This document shows positions 24,259 to 33,268 of a DNA stretch of 34,623 nucleotides, in pieces. Numbering within the stretch: position 1 is the stretch's first letter; each line of letters begins with the position of its first letter. This DNA is from Vibrio lentus (lineage in GTDB: Bacteria > Pseudomonadota > Gammaproteobacteria > Enterobacterales > Vibrionaceae). Made by a program: the position numbers and the translations under genes. The notes below the pieces were generated by a model, which was not told the origin of the DNA, did not search any database, and saw only the letters and a program-made list of their open reading frames with translations. The stretch is from positions 1 to 34,623 of the forward strand of contig NZ_MCZK01000135.1 of assembly GCF_002875945.1 (NCBI RefSeq), given 5' to 3'.

Positions 24259-27200
24259 GAGCGCTCTAAACTGAGTTCTTCTAATGAATCTTGTTCATGT
24301 GGTTCTTGTTCGATTAGATTTTCAACCAACGGAGGCTTGCGGCAAAACAGACCAAGCAGCACGGGAATCAAAATCAGAGTCACCGCAGTGGCAAACAATT
24401 CACCAAACACCAAAGATACTGCCGCTGGTTTCAAGTATTGCGCCTGTTCTGCAGTTTCGCTCAACAATGGTAACAATCCACACACCGTTGTAATGGTGGT
24501 CAAGAAAATCGCTCTCAAGCGGCTAGTACCCGCAATGACTAAGGCTTGCTGTAACGGTACACCTTGGCGATATTCACTATTAAAGCGCGTGATCAACACT
24601 AGCGAGTCGTTAATCACGATACCTGTCATGGCCATCATGCCGAACATCGAAAGAATGCTGATGGGTAAGTCCATCAAGTAGTGACCAAAAATCGCACCTG
24701 CAAAACCAAACGGTATCACGGCCATGATGATCAGCGGTTGCCAATAGGACTTCAAAGGCACCGCCAACAAAATGTAGATCATGATGAGCGTTAGTATCAT
24801 CGCTGATTTGAAGCCGTTCGACACCTCACCTATCTCTTCAAATTCGCCGCCCGCTTTTATCGTCACGCTTGGAAACTGTAAGTGCAGAGACTCAATCGTA
24901 TCTTCGAGTTGCTCACGTGTTTTCTCTGGTGATTGCAGGTCGCGGTTCTGCTTCCAATATAAGTTAATCACTTGCTCTCGGTCGCGGCGGTAAACCACTT
25001 GCGGTTCTTGCTCATGACGAAACTCGGCAATATCACCCATCATCACGCTTCCGCCATTAGGTAACATGATAATTGCCTGTTGTAGCTGAACTAAGGTTCT
25101 GCGTTCCTCTCTCGGGTATTGCAGAAGCACCTTGGTCTCTTGCCCATTCTCTAACAGGCGATGAACTTCTCTTTCGCCAAACGCTTCACCTGCTAGCTGA
25201 GCCAGTTTAGCTTGCGTTAACCCTAGCTGCTGACCATATTGATTCAATACCAAGCGAACTTGCGGTAAACCGTCCTGACCATCGTCGTAGACATCCGATA
25301 CGCCTTTCAACGAAGCCAAGGTATCAGCTAGCTCCTCGCTAACTAGGGAAGCAAGCTCGCGATCATTAGAAGAGATCGTTAAGAATGTTCCACCAGCAGG
25401 CTCCTCTGCCGCGCTGAACTTAACCGAATAAGCGCCTTCGATTTGCCCTGTGTTTTCTCTCCATCGCTTCAACAATAAATTACCCGGCAGTGAGCTTAAA
25501 GATTCGTTGGTGAGCTCAGCTGTGACTTCAATCTCGCCATAGCCATCAGACCAAGCAAGCAGGTTCACAACAGGCTTTTCTTGTAATGGGTAATCGTCCA
25601 TCAAGCCTTTTTCTACTTGTGTCATTGCTTGCTCAACTTGCAACAAGGCTTGGCGCTGCAAAGGCAACGGCGCGCCATCTTCCAGTTCAATAACCGCGGT
25701 GATGTAACGTCCCGGAATTTCAGGAAAAAGCGCACTTCGAATCGCACCGTTAGACCACATGCCATAAGCCAGTGAGATAACCGCCACAAACCCAAGCAGG
25801 GACGCGACTTTGTAGCCAAGTGCAAACTCCAATACTGGCTTGTAGATGTTGAGATTAAACCATTGCAACCCACCTTGAGCGGCTTTCTGAACCTTGGCGA
25901 AGATACCCGTCGATGGCTTTTTCACAGAAAGCTGAGCCAAGTGTGACGGCAAAATAAACTTGCTTTCGATAAGCGAGAATATCAGCGCAAAGATCACCAC
26001 TGCTGAAAACCCTGCAAGCACTTTGGCTAGCTCGTTATTGATCCATAACATTGGAGAAAACGCAGCGATAGTCGTGAGCACACCAAACACGGTAGCCACT
26101 GATACAGAGTTAACGCCCTGCCAAGCAGCTGTCTTCCCGTTTAGATTTGAGGAGCCGTTTATACTTGAGAAACCATTGATGTTAGAAGAATAGCCGACGT
26201 TCCCCGTTCGTTTTTCATGTATCGCTTCACCTACCACAACCGCATCGTCCACCAGCACACCGAGAACCAAGATAAAGCCAAACAGAGTGATGTCGTTGAT
26301 GCTGTAGTTGAACAACTGCATTGCTGCCAACGTTCCAGTAAGCGCAATTGGGATGCCCATCGCGACCCAAAAGGCGAGCCTAATTTCAAGAAAGATCCCA
26401 AGTAGAACTACGACGATCAATAAGCCTTGCCATGCATTATCACTCAAACGAAATAGCTGCTCTTCAATGTAAGGCGCCATGTCAGCCATGGTATTCAACT
26501 CAATATCCGACGGCAAAATCGCGCGTTGGGCATCGAGCGTTTCACTGATCGCTTCGCTGACTTTGAGCAGGTTGTCGGTTTGGCTCGTACTGACCAATAA
26601 TGCAATGGCGTTAGAGCCGTTGTTACGCACGATAGAACCACTGTATTGGTAACCACGACTTAACTTGGCGATATCACCTAGCAGTATTTTTCCGTTGCTT
26701 CCTGAAATCACAACAAGCTGATTCAACTTCTGTAAATCATCGGCGTATCCGTCACCACGAATCACCATTCGACCTTTGTCACTGATCAGTTCACCGCTGC
26801 GAGTCTCAAGCGAACGCTGCTCAACAAGCTCTGCTAGCTCTTCTAAGCTCAACCCTAACGCTTTCAGTTGGTCAGGATCGGGTTCGATAACCAGTTGAGA
26901 TATGCGAGTTCCCCAATTTGATACCTTCGAGATACGCGGATTCTTCTTCAGTGCTTGTTCAAGCTGCTTGGCGATGGGTTGCAGTTCGTCATCGGTTCTT
27001 GGCCCAGACACCACCACAAACGCCGCTAAATTGGTAAATTCGTTTCGCACAACTTGTGGCCTGTCCGCTTGTACGGGAAAACCATTAATCGCGTTGACTT
27101 GATTACGAATGTCGTCCAGAAGCTTGTCTAAATCTGTGCTGCTGGTTTTGCGGACCATGACCTGAGAAATCCCAGCACTCGACTGACTGGTGATCTGTTT

Positions 27201-27434
27201 GATGCCTGCAATACCGCTGATTGACTCTTCGATTCGCTGCGTAACACTCTCATCGATCTGTTGCGCCGTACCACCTGGGTAAGTAACGCTGATACTGATG
27301 GAAGACGGTGCGATTTGTGGGAACGACTCGACACGTAATTGTCCGAACGCAAGCACACCACTGATAACAATCGCCATCATCAATAAATTGGCAGCAACAG
27401 GGTTATTGATAAACCATTTGGTCATCCAACTCAT
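24255..27434 (-). CDS. RND-family efflux pump, inner-membrane subunit
   Basis: 1059 aa, standard for HAE-type proton-driven pumps. N-terminal MSWMTKWFINNPVAANLLMM starts the first helix. Two large periplasmic loops follow helices 1 and 7. The helix-4 proton-relay aspartates are in LVDDAVVVGEAIHEKR near residue 397, and the C-terminal helices carry IYILLAVPLKSYWQP and FGMMAMTGIVINDSLVLITRF. Just after helix 4, residues 416-433 hold an unusual SN-[IL]-NG repeat in a cytoplasmic loop. It overlaps its adaptor gene by 4 bp and the AraC-type gene by 4 bp. No outer-membrane factor gene is present, so it probably uses a shared TolC. Substrates unknown. Confidence 0.93.
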   Translation of the reverse strand: MSWMTKWFINNPVAANLLMMAIVISGVLAFGQLRVESFPQIAPSSISISVTYPGGTAQQIDESVTQRIEESISGIAGIKQITSQSSAGISQVMVRKTSSTDLDKLLDDIRNQVNAINGFPVQADRPQVVRNEFTNLAAFVVVSGPRTDDELQPIAKQLEQALKKNPRISKVSNWGTRISQLVIEPDPDQLKALGLSLEELAELVEQRSLETRSGELISDKGRMVIRGDGYADDLQKLNQLVVISGSNGKILLGDIAKLSRGYQYSGSIVRNNGSNAIALLVSTSQTDNLLKVSEAISETLDAQRAILPSDIELNTMADMAPYIEEQLFRLSDNAWQGLLIVVVLLGIFLEIRLAFWVAMGIPIALTGTLAAMQLFNYSINDITLFGFILVLGVLVDDAVVVGEAIHEKRTGNVGYSSNINGFSSINGSSNLNGKTAAWQGVNSVSVATVFGVLTTIAAFSPMLWINNELAKVLAGFSAVVIFALIFSLIESKFILPSHLAQLSVKKPSTGIFAKVQKAAQGGLQWFNLNIYKPVLEFALGYKVASLLGFVAVISLAYGMWSNGAIRSALFPEIPGRYITAVIELEDGAPLPLQRQALLQVEQAMTQVEKGLMDDYPLQEKPVVNLLAWSDGYGEIEVTAELTNESLSSLPGNLLLKRWRENTGQIEGAYSVKFSAAEEPAGGTFLTISSNDRELASLVSEELADTLASLKGVSDVYDDGQDGLPQVRLVLNQYGQQLGLTQAKLAQLAGEAFGEREVHRLLENGQETKVLLQYPREERRTLVQLQQAIIMLPNGGSVMMGDIAEFRHEQEPQVVYRRDREQVINLYWKQNRDLQSPEKTREQLEDTIESLHLQFPSVTIKAGGEFEEIGEVSNGFKSAMILTLIMIYILLAVPLKSYWQPLIIMAVIPFGFAGAIFGHYLMDLPISILSMFGMMAMTGIVINDSLVLITRFNSEYRQGVPLQQALVIAGTSRLRAIFLTTITTVCGLLPLLSETAEQAQYLKPAAVSLVFGELFATAVTLILIPVLLGLFCRKPPLVENLIEQEPHEQDSLEELSLERS
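26137..26190. repeat. three 18-bp tandem units inside the RND pump gene
   Basis: Units 26137-26154, 26155-26172 and 26173-26190 encode three copies of a six-residue S-x-N/S-[IL]-N-G motif. They sit in the cytoplasmic segment after helix 4, close to the proton-relay helix. Confidence 0.75.
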
Positions 27435-28609
27435 TGGTTTACCTCCTCAATCTGTTCATCATCAGATTGGCTCGCGATCATGGATTCTGAACTATCGTCT
27501 TGGTAGAAGTTAGGCTCGACTTGCTTACCAATTAACATTGAAGAAAGCGGATATTGCACCACTCTGCGAACCTGTTCACTTTGCTGATTAAACCGAATAT
27601 CGAGCACCCGATTACCTTGTCCAATCAAGGATACCGACTCTTTACGTAGACGATCATTGCTGTCTAACGTCCACACATACCCATCTCGTGTCATCGCACT
27701 TAAAGGCACGCTGACTACGTTATTCTTCAGCCCCAGATTAACCACAGCCTGAACCTGTTGATTTGGAAACAATCTTGGTTTGCTTTGATAAGGCGCCGCA
27801 ACCGAAAGCACGACTTGTCTTTGGCGAGTGACCGAGTCAACTTGCGGAGACACATAGCGCACCTTGGCAGGCCACTGCTCCCCAGAGCGGTTCACCACAG
27901 TGATACTTGGCTCACTCAGAGCGGCTTGAACTTGTTGCCAATGCATTTCAGAAATCGGCAACTCAATATCAATCGAATCACTGGCAGCCAATTCAAAGGT
28001 CACTTGCCCTGCCTCTATCCACTCTCTCGGGCTAATATGGCGTTTCATGATCACCGCATCAAAAGGCGCGGTAATCTCTGATTCCTCCAACAATTTCTGT
28101 GCGCTCAGGTAAGCCTGTTTTGCTTGTTTCAAGTTGGCTTTCGCAGCAAGTAATTGAGGCTCTCTGCGCGCAAAAGACGAACTCGTTTTCGGATTCAGCA
28201 TTTTTAACGCGACCGTTTGCTCATGCTTAGCTTGCTTCAATTCCAATTCTGCTTGTTTCAATGAACTCAATGCCTGAGCCAAGTTCGCATCAACCGCACT
28301 AGTATCTAACCTTGCTAACACATCGCCTTTGTTAACCAAATTCCCCGGCTCAACGCTTTCATCTAGCCATTTCAACTGTGCGCTACTGGACGTTTTCAAC
28401 TGCACAGGCCAACGAGCAGCAGTTACACCTAATACCGTTAGCGTCGATTGATGCTGTGATGGTGTCACCTCTAACACTGAAACTGGGGCAAGGACGGCTT
28501 CTTTCTTCACTGGCTGGGTAGCTTCAGGTTCCAATTCATCAACGACAACCAACGCGATAAAGATGGCTGCGCAACCGACTAATACAGAAAGTGGCTTTTT
28601 AAATTTCAT
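27431..28609 (-). CDS. RND efflux periplasmic adaptor (membrane fusion protein)
   Basis: 392 aa. An N-terminal hydrophobic anchor (about residues 7-25, LSVLVGCAAIFIALVVV) is followed by the lipoyl/barrel half-motif VEPGNLVNKGDVLARLDTSAV. An alpha-hairpin rich in Ala, Gln, Leu and Lys covers about 108-180, then ITAPFDAVIMKRHISPREWIEAG closes the lipoyl domain. The beta-barrel and membrane-proximal domains complete it. AAGGAG lies before the ATG, inside the end of the upstream ABC gene. The hairpin should contact the outer-membrane channel. It bridges the RND pump encoded next. Confidence 0.92.
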   Translation of the reverse strand: MKFKKPLSVLVGCAAIFIALVVVDELEPEATQPVKKEAVLAPVSVLEVTPSQHQSTLTVLGVTAARWPVQLKTSSSAQLKWLDESVEPGNLVNKGDVLARLDTSAVDANLAQALSSLKQAELELKQAKHEQTVALKMLNPKTSSSFARREPQLLAAKANLKQAKQAYLSAQKLLEESEITAPFDAVIMKRHISPREWIEAGQVTFELAASDSIDIELPISEMHWQQVQAALSEPSITVVNRSGEQWPAKVRYVSPQVDSVTRQRQVVLSVAAPYQSKPRLFPNQQVQAVVNLGLKNNVVSVPLSAMTRDGYVWTLDSNDRLRKESVSLIGQGNRVLDIRFNQQSEQVRRVVQYPLSSMLIGKQVEPNFYQDDSSESMIASQSDDEQIEEVNQ

Positions 28610-29525
28610 GAGGTATCTCCTTGGTAACCTGTTGAGTGGAGGTGTGATTAAGGCGCTGACTGATTTCAGTGAGACGAGAAAGGGTTTGTAGCGTGATTGG
28701 TAACATCACTGCGGTTTCAACAAACTCCAGTGAATAAGTGACGATGGAGAACACTTGACCAGCGGTCGGCTCGATAAGCTGACTCACCATCCATAAATTG
28801 CCGATGACCGCGCCAAACAACACGATAAAAATCAGCCCATAGACAACAGCTTCGGTATCAGACAACTTGATTTCACACTGTTTTAGGCGCTCAAAGTGCC
28901 AACGAAGTGCAGATAAACGAACACCACTCAATAGTTTCACTTGCTGTTCAACTTGATCGTTAAACTGGCCATTGAGTCGTGTAAATGTTCGGTGGAATAC
29001 GCCGTAGATAACCAGCATCGACAACCCTGCAAACAACATGCAAAGTGCCAATGAGAAGTGAAACGTTGAGAGGATAACGACCGTCGCGACAAGCTGAACG
29101 ATCGCCGTCATCAAAGTAGGCAAATCATCTTCTAGGAAATCAACCAGCTCACGAGACATGGTTAGCCGAGCGTCTTTGGTCGAAATAGATAAACCGCGCA
29201 AGTTACGCTCAACAAGGTTTGCCAGTTTTACGCGAATAGCACCATACACACGGGTATCGTAAAAACGACGAACGACACTGATGATCACCAGTACAAAAAG
29301 AATCAGTGCCAACATCATCAAAGGCTGAAAGCTTTGGTTTAGCACTCCGTCTATGGCGTAACCAATAAACAGTGGCAGCAGAATAAGCATCACGTTTTCA
29401 GCCAATACCATTAACCAAGTCGCAGCGACCTTTAATGGATTAAGCCGAATAATCGTCAGCAGAGAGATGGGATATTTAAATAGCATTATTGAGCCCATAA
29501 ATGAATATGGCGCCAGTATTACCAA
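28599..29525 (-). CDS. ABC-transporter six-helix membrane protein without ATPase domain
   Basis: Up to 308 aa; the start is uncertain (29525, 29498 or 29486, the last giving MLFKYPISLLTIIRLNPLK, which looks most like a true N-terminus). Six hydrophobic helices and the cytoplasmic segments RFYDTRVYGAIRVKLANLVERN and DARLTMSRELVDFLEDDLPT resemble exporter transmembrane domains (ABC_membrane_3 type, by memory). The protein ends after helix 6: no Walker A, signature or Walker B sequence follows. It overlaps the adaptor gene by 11 bp and leads the RND operon, so it probably supports the same efflux task; whether it borrows an ATPase is unknown. Confidence 0.8.
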   Translation of the reverse strand: MVILAPYSFMGSIMLFKYPISLLTIIRLNPLKVAATWLMVLAENVMLILLPLFIGYAIDGVLNQSFQPLMMLALILFVLVIISVVRRFYDTRVYGAIRVKLANLVERNLRGLSISTKDARLTMSRELVDFLEDDLPTLMTAIVQLVATVVILSTFHFSLALCMLFAGLSMLVIYGVFHRTFTRLNGQFNDQVEQQVKLLSGVRLSALRWHFERLKQCEIKLSDTEAVVYGLIFIVLFGAVIGNLWMVSQLIEPTAGQVFSIVTYSLEFVETAVMLPITLQTLSRLTEISQRLNHTSTQQVTKEIPHEI

Positions 29526-29598
29526 TCCGACATAGAAAAAAGTGTCCCAAATTGCTGTATTAACAAATTAGACGACAGACTCGCTTAGTCACTAGCTC

Positions 29599-29616
29599 GG
29601 TTACCTTTTGTTTACC
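29599..29616 (+). promoter_or_regulatory. direct-repeat response-regulator box upstream of the secreted-protein operon
   Basis: GGTTACCTTTTGTTTACC contains two heptamers (GGTTACC, GTTTACC) with an 11-bp period, the pattern bound by OmpR/PhoP/CpxR-type regulators. A -10-like TACTGT begins about 11 bp downstream. A near copy occurs at 33206-33223. The site also lies about 75 bp in front of the divergent ABC/RND operon. Confidence 0.6.
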
Positions 29617-29666
29617 TCAGCTCCTTTACTGTCCTTAATAAGAAAAATGAACAACAAGGAAAGAGC

Positions 29667-30284
29667 ATGAAATTATTCGCTTCACTACTCACGACAGTCG
29701 GTATTACTGGTGTTGTCTGGGGGCTATTACATATTCAGCCTGCGATTGCGGATGCATCGACAGAGCAGCCAATAACTGAGCTATCAACGAACAAGTCCTC
29801 AAAGAATCAGTCATCAATAAGTAAGTCGCTAACAAATAAGCCCGTAGAGGTAAAACCACAAGCAACCGCAAACACGACTTACCTGCAAGGTTTAAGTAAG
29901 ACGATTTCTTTAGAAGACGTGCCAAACCTATGGGTGGATTTCTATCAGAGCCTCGAAGTTAATGACAAAGAGAGCGCACAACAACAAGTCATTGTGATCT
30001 ATCAAGACATCAGCTTAGATTTCAGCGAAGCCACAATCACGATTGGCTTCCCGACTCAGCAATCAAAATTAAATAAAAACAAACCCTTAATTAAAGTTCC
30101 AAGTAAAGCCAAAGGCACCCTTCTACTAGGTAAAGGCGAACATACTGAACAGGAACTAGCACAAGCTTGGGAAGGTATCGCGATTTTAAAAGAAGTGGAT
30201 ATGGTCATAGAGCATCACCAGCTGAATCAGCATGGGTTGCCAGATTCTAGTGAGTTATATGTCTATTATAAGAACAACCAGTAA
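29667..30284 (+). CDS. secreted GyrI-like (AraC effector-binding fold) protein
   Basis: 205 aa. MKLFASLLTTVGITGVVWGLL is a signal peptide or anchor with possible cleavage after AIADA (near residue 29). Residues 30-65 are a Ser/Asn/Lys-rich linker. Residues about 75-205 carry the GyrI/effector-binding pattern: NLWVDFYQSL, VIVIYQDISLDFSEATITIGF, GTLLLGKGEHTEQELAQAWEGI and SELYVYY. Such domains normally bind drugs inside regulators in the cytoplasm; an exported one is unusual. AAGGAAAG precedes the ATG. It is first in a unit with a membrane hydroxylase and a two-component pair, so it may bind the ligand or feed the sensor. Domain call fairly firm, role inferred. Confidence 0.75.
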   Translation: MKLFASLLTTVGITGVVWGLLHIQPAIADASTEQPITELSTNKSSKNQSSISKSLTNKPVEVKPQATANTTYLQGLSKTISLEDVPNLWVDFYQSLEVNDKESAQQQVIVIYQDISLDFSEATITIGFPTQQSKLNKNKPLIKVPSKAKGTLLLGKGEHTEQELAQAWEGIAILKEVDMVIEHHQLNQHGLPDSSELYVYYKNNQ

Positions 30285-30295
30285 AGGATTTAGTT

Positions 30296-31207
30296 ATGGA
30301 TTTCACTATGAATAGCATTGGGGATTTTCTCTCTCAAACATTCACAGAAACGAGCATCATCCTTACCGAAACTTGGGTAGATGACAACTTTCTACTGCTT
30401 GCTCTGGCTCTGTTTATCTTTGAGCTTATCCGCTATGCCTTTAAGAAAAAGCTAAGCTGGAATATGTTGGGAGACAGCGCGACTAACTTAGTCACCTTGT
30501 TCTTCTTGTTGGTTACCGTTTTCTTTGTCGGGTTAGCCTATGTGGGCGCGTTTGTTTACGCTTACGAGAATTTCAGTCTGACTCAATTGCCAATATCTGG
30601 TTGGACAATTCTTGGTTGCTTGATCTTGGCCGATCTCGCGTATTACTGGGAACACCGATTCTTGCACAGCAACGGCTTAGCATGGGGAACGCACTCGGTT
30701 CACCATAGCTCGCCTTACTTTAATATCTCAGTTGCTTACAGGTTTGGGCCGTTAGATTGGTTCTTCCCATTCTTCTTTCACTTGCCGTTAATTCTGCTTG
30801 GCTTTAACCCATTTGTCGTGCTGATGTGTGAAACCTTTGTGCAGCTTTATCAAACGCTATTGCACACCGAAACAGTTAAGCGCCTGCCCCGCCCTGTTGA
30901 AGCGGTGTTTAATACGCCTTCACACCACAGAGTGCATCACGCGACCAACAAACAATATCTTGATAAGAACTACGCTGGGATCTTTATCATTTGGGATCGT
31001 ATGTTCGGCACCTTCGCCAAAGAAGAGGAAGAAGTCAGATATGGCGTGTTCCCGAGAATCAACTCTGTGAACCCATTTAAGGTATATTTCCACGGCTACG
31101 TTAAACTGTGCCAACAATTATGGCACGCGCCAAATTGGAACTACCGATTACAGCTTCTTATTCAGCCACCGATTTGGGCTTGGAAAAGAGAACGAGAAAC
31201 AAAGTAA
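30296..31207 (+). CDS. membrane di-iron hydroxylase, sterol desaturase/fatty acid hydroxylase superfamily
   Basis: 303 aa with hydrophobic segments near residues 30-48, 62-90, 102-118 and 160-185. The histidine clusters that hold two irons are complete: HRFLHS, HSVHHSS and HHRVHH, with the usual DLAYYWEHR ahead and NYAGIFIIWDRMFGTF behind. The family hydroxylates or cleaves lipids in the membrane. AGGA stands before the ATG, 11 bp after the secreted GyrI-like gene. Bacteria of this group make no sterols, so a fatty acid, hopanoid-like or imported lipid is the likely substrate; this is not determined. Confidence 0.9.
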   Translation: MDFTMNSIGDFLSQTFTETSIILTETWVDDNFLLLALALFIFELIRYAFKKKLSWNMLGDSATNLVTLFFLLVTVFFVGLAYVGAFVYAYENFSLTQLPISGWTILGCLILADLAYYWEHRFLHSNGLAWGTHSVHHSSPYFNISVAYRFGPLDWFFPFFFHLPLILLGFNPFVVLMCETFVQLYQTLLHTETVKRLPRPVEAVFNTPSHHRVHHATNKQYLDKNYAGIFIIWDRMFGTFAKEEEEVRYGVFPRINSVNPFKVYFHGYVKLCQQLWHAPNWNYRLQLLIQPPIWAWKRERETK

Positions 31208-31215
31208 GGACACTT

Positions 31216-31890
31216 ATGAGTATTAACGCCCTGTTGATTGAAGACGACAGCGACTTGGCAGAAGCCATTGCAGACTATATGGAGCTCGACGGTTTCGAAT
31301 TCGATTTTGCTTACAATGGCAGTGCTGGGCTCAATCTTGCGTTAGAGGGGCGTTATGACATCATCTTAACGGACATCAACATGCCTAAAATGGATGGGCT
31401 TGATGTCTGCCAATCTCTTAGGAAGCAAGGCGTGACCACTCCAATTCTCATTCTGACAGCAAGAGACACGTTAGAAGACAAGATCGCGGGGTTCGAGGTC
31501 GGTTCGGATGATTATCTAGTGAAGCCTTTTGCGATGGAAGAGCTCAAAGTACGACTGATGGCGCTGATACGTCGCTCTCAAGGTTCGGTGACGTCTCTGT
31601 CTGTGGCAGGTCTCAAACTGGACTTAGACAAGCACCAAGCTGTTAGAGACGGCAAGCTATTGAAGCTCTCTCCGGTATGTTGGCGAATGCTTGTGATGTT
31701 AGTGCGAAACAGCCCTAACGTGGTGAGCAAAGCCAAGCTTGAAGAAGCATGGGAAGATGAAATGCCAAGTTCGGATAGCATGAAAGCGCATTTGTTTAAG
31801 CTTCGACAAGTGGTTGATGCGCCCTTTGACTCAAAGCTAATCCACACGGTTCATGGTATTGGTGTTGTCTTGCATGAGGAGCCATCATGA
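31216..31890 (+). CDS. OmpR-family response regulator
   Basis: 224 aa from the ATG at 31216 (AAGGA upstream); the frame is open to 31108, but that overlaps the hydroxylase gene. Receiver domain 1-115: Asp10/Asp11, phosphoacceptor Asp53 in LTDINMPKMDG, Thr/Ala switch in ILTARD, and Lys in DYLVKPFA. Winged-helix DNA-binding domain about 128-222 (LSPVCWRMLVMLVRN, KLEEAWEDEMPSSDSMKAHLFKLR, HTVHGIGVVL). Pairs with the kinase whose start overlaps its stop (ATGA). It probably binds the direct repeats at 29599 and 33206, making the locus autoregulated. Confidence 0.93.
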   Translation: MSINALLIEDDSDLAEAIADYMELDGFEFDFAYNGSAGLNLALEGRYDIILTDINMPKMDGLDVCQSLRKQGVTTPILILTARDTLEDKIAGFEVGSDDYLVKPFAMEELKVRLMALIRRSQGSVTSLSVAGLKLDLDKHQAVRDGKLLKLSPVCWRMLVMLVRNSPNVVSKAKLEEAWEDEMPSSDSMKAHLFKLRQVVDAPFDSKLIHTVHGIGVVLHEEPS

Positions 31891-33179
31891 AACACGTGAA
31901 CATGAATCGAGTTAGTATTAAGCGCGACATCTACCTCTATCTGTTTGGCATCGTCGTGCTACTGACTGCCATCTACAGTTTGATGGTTTCACAGAGCTAC
32001 CACATTGGCCTTAATGAATCGGCAAAATATGGATTCTTGTATGAATTGGAAGTCGCAGAGCAACGTTACATCGAAACCGGGCAATTACCTGACTATCAAA
32101 ACCCGACATTCCAAGCCTTTCTAAGCTATTCGGAACTGCCCACTAAGTTTCAACAAGCCTTTGATTGGAATACGTTTGATAACGACGCTATTTATGATCA
32201 TTACCAGCCTTCACCTAACAATGAGTCTGGGCAATACCTCTATGCCGCCAAACATCAAGTTTCCGGTAAAGACGAAGCCTTGTACATCATTTCTGAGTAC
32301 GATGAAGCCATCTACTTGAATCTATTCGAGCTGAACCCACCCGATTCCGTGAACCAAATTAACAATGCCTTCATTGCCATCGGCGCCCTTCTACTCTTAG
32401 TGTTTTTGATCATTCGCCTTTTGATACACAGAGTCACCAAACCGATTATTACGCTATCAAAATGGTCTGAATCTCTGGATGTAGACAACACTGAAGGGCT
32501 AACTCAGTTTCGGTATAAAGAAATCGACCAACTAGCATCGCAGCTAGTTAAAAGCGTTCAAGGCGAACGACAGGCCAATGAGCGCGAGAGCTTTTTCTTA
32601 AGAGCAGCAAGCCACGAACTAAGAACACCAATTGCCACCATTTCAGCCAGTGGCGATATGCTAGTCCGGTTGTCTGAAAGTATTCCTAACAGTGGTCAAC
32701 GAGCGGTAGCAAGAATCCAACGTTCAGCCACCAGCATGAAAGCCTTGGTTACGACTCTGCTGTGGATGAGTCGTAATAACGAGATGGAAACCAACTATGA
32801 GCAAATTAAGCTGACTTCTCTGCTCAATAACATTATCGAAAGCCAACGTTATCTTTTAAAAAACAAAGAAGTGGATATTCAAACCAAGGTTAAACAAGAA
32901 GAACATACCCTGCCCCGCGAATTAACTGAGGTTGTGCTCACCAACTTGGTCCGAAATGCATTCCAACATGGTGGCAGCGGAGATATCAGCATCACACTGG
33001 CAGAACATCAATTTGAGGTAATCAACCGTTTGGAAGATCAAAACCTAGCAAACGACTCTGAACAACAAACCTCTTTTGGTATCGGCCTAGAGCTCATTGA
33101 GCGCGTTTGTCAGAACCAAGGTTGGCAGTTTACTCATGAAACCAACAACAATGAGTTCATCGTTAAAGTCATGCTGTAG
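31887..33179 (+). CDS. sensor histidine kinase
   Basis: 430 aa. Membrane helices at about 16-34 and 161-180 bracket a periplasmic sensor region of roughly 125 residues rich in Tyr, Asn and acidic groups, without a recognised fold. A short HAMP-like segment (HRVTKPIITLSKWSESLDV) leads to the phosphoacceptor His243 in ASHELRTPIATISASG. The ATPase domain has the N box (LTNLVRNAFQHG) and a G2-type FGIGLELIERV; the G1 DxG motif is poorly conserved. Start overlaps the regulator stop by 4 bp. The signal may be a lipid product of the upstream hydroxylase or a ligand of the secreted protein (inference). Confidence 0.92.
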   Translation: MKHVNMNRVSIKRDIYLYLFGIVVLLTAIYSLMVSQSYHIGLNESAKYGFLYELEVAEQRYIETGQLPDYQNPTFQAFLSYSELPTKFQQAFDWNTFDNDAIYDHYQPSPNNESGQYLYAAKHQVSGKDEALYIISEYDEAIYLNLFELNPPDSVNQINNAFIAIGALLLLVFLIIRLLIHRVTKPIITLSKWSESLDVDNTEGLTQFRYKEIDQLASQLVKSVQGERQANERESFFLRAASHELRTPIATISASGDMLVRLSESIPNSGQRAVARIQRSATSMKALVTTLLWMSRNNEMETNYEQIKLTSLLNNIIESQRYLLKNKEVDIQTKVKQEEHTLPRELTEVVLTNLVRNAFQHGGSGDISITLAEHQFEVINRLEDQNLANDSEQQTSFGIGLELIERVCQNQGWQFTHETNNNEFIVKVML

Positions 33180-33205
33180 CGATTTGCCCAAAATGGTTAT
33201 TTGAT

Positions 33206-33223
33206 GGTGACCAAAAGTTTACC
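33206..33223 (+). promoter_or_regulatory. second copy of the direct-repeat box, upstream of the 50-aa gene
   Basis: GGTGACCAAAAGTTTACC matches the box at 29599-29616 except at one arm base and the 4-base centre. TATGCT at 33234 is a -10 at the distance expected for a regulator-activated promoter. The 50-aa ORF begins 45 bp downstream. Confidence 0.6.
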
Positions 33224-33268
33224 CTTGCTTGGTTATGCTAGTCGCACAATCTAGTTAGGAGTAATGTT

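Noticed and set aside
31108..31215. 36-residue N-terminal extension of the response regulator
   Set aside because: Overlaps the 3' end of the hydroxylase gene and adds residues that no receiver domain has; the ATG at 31216 fits exactly.
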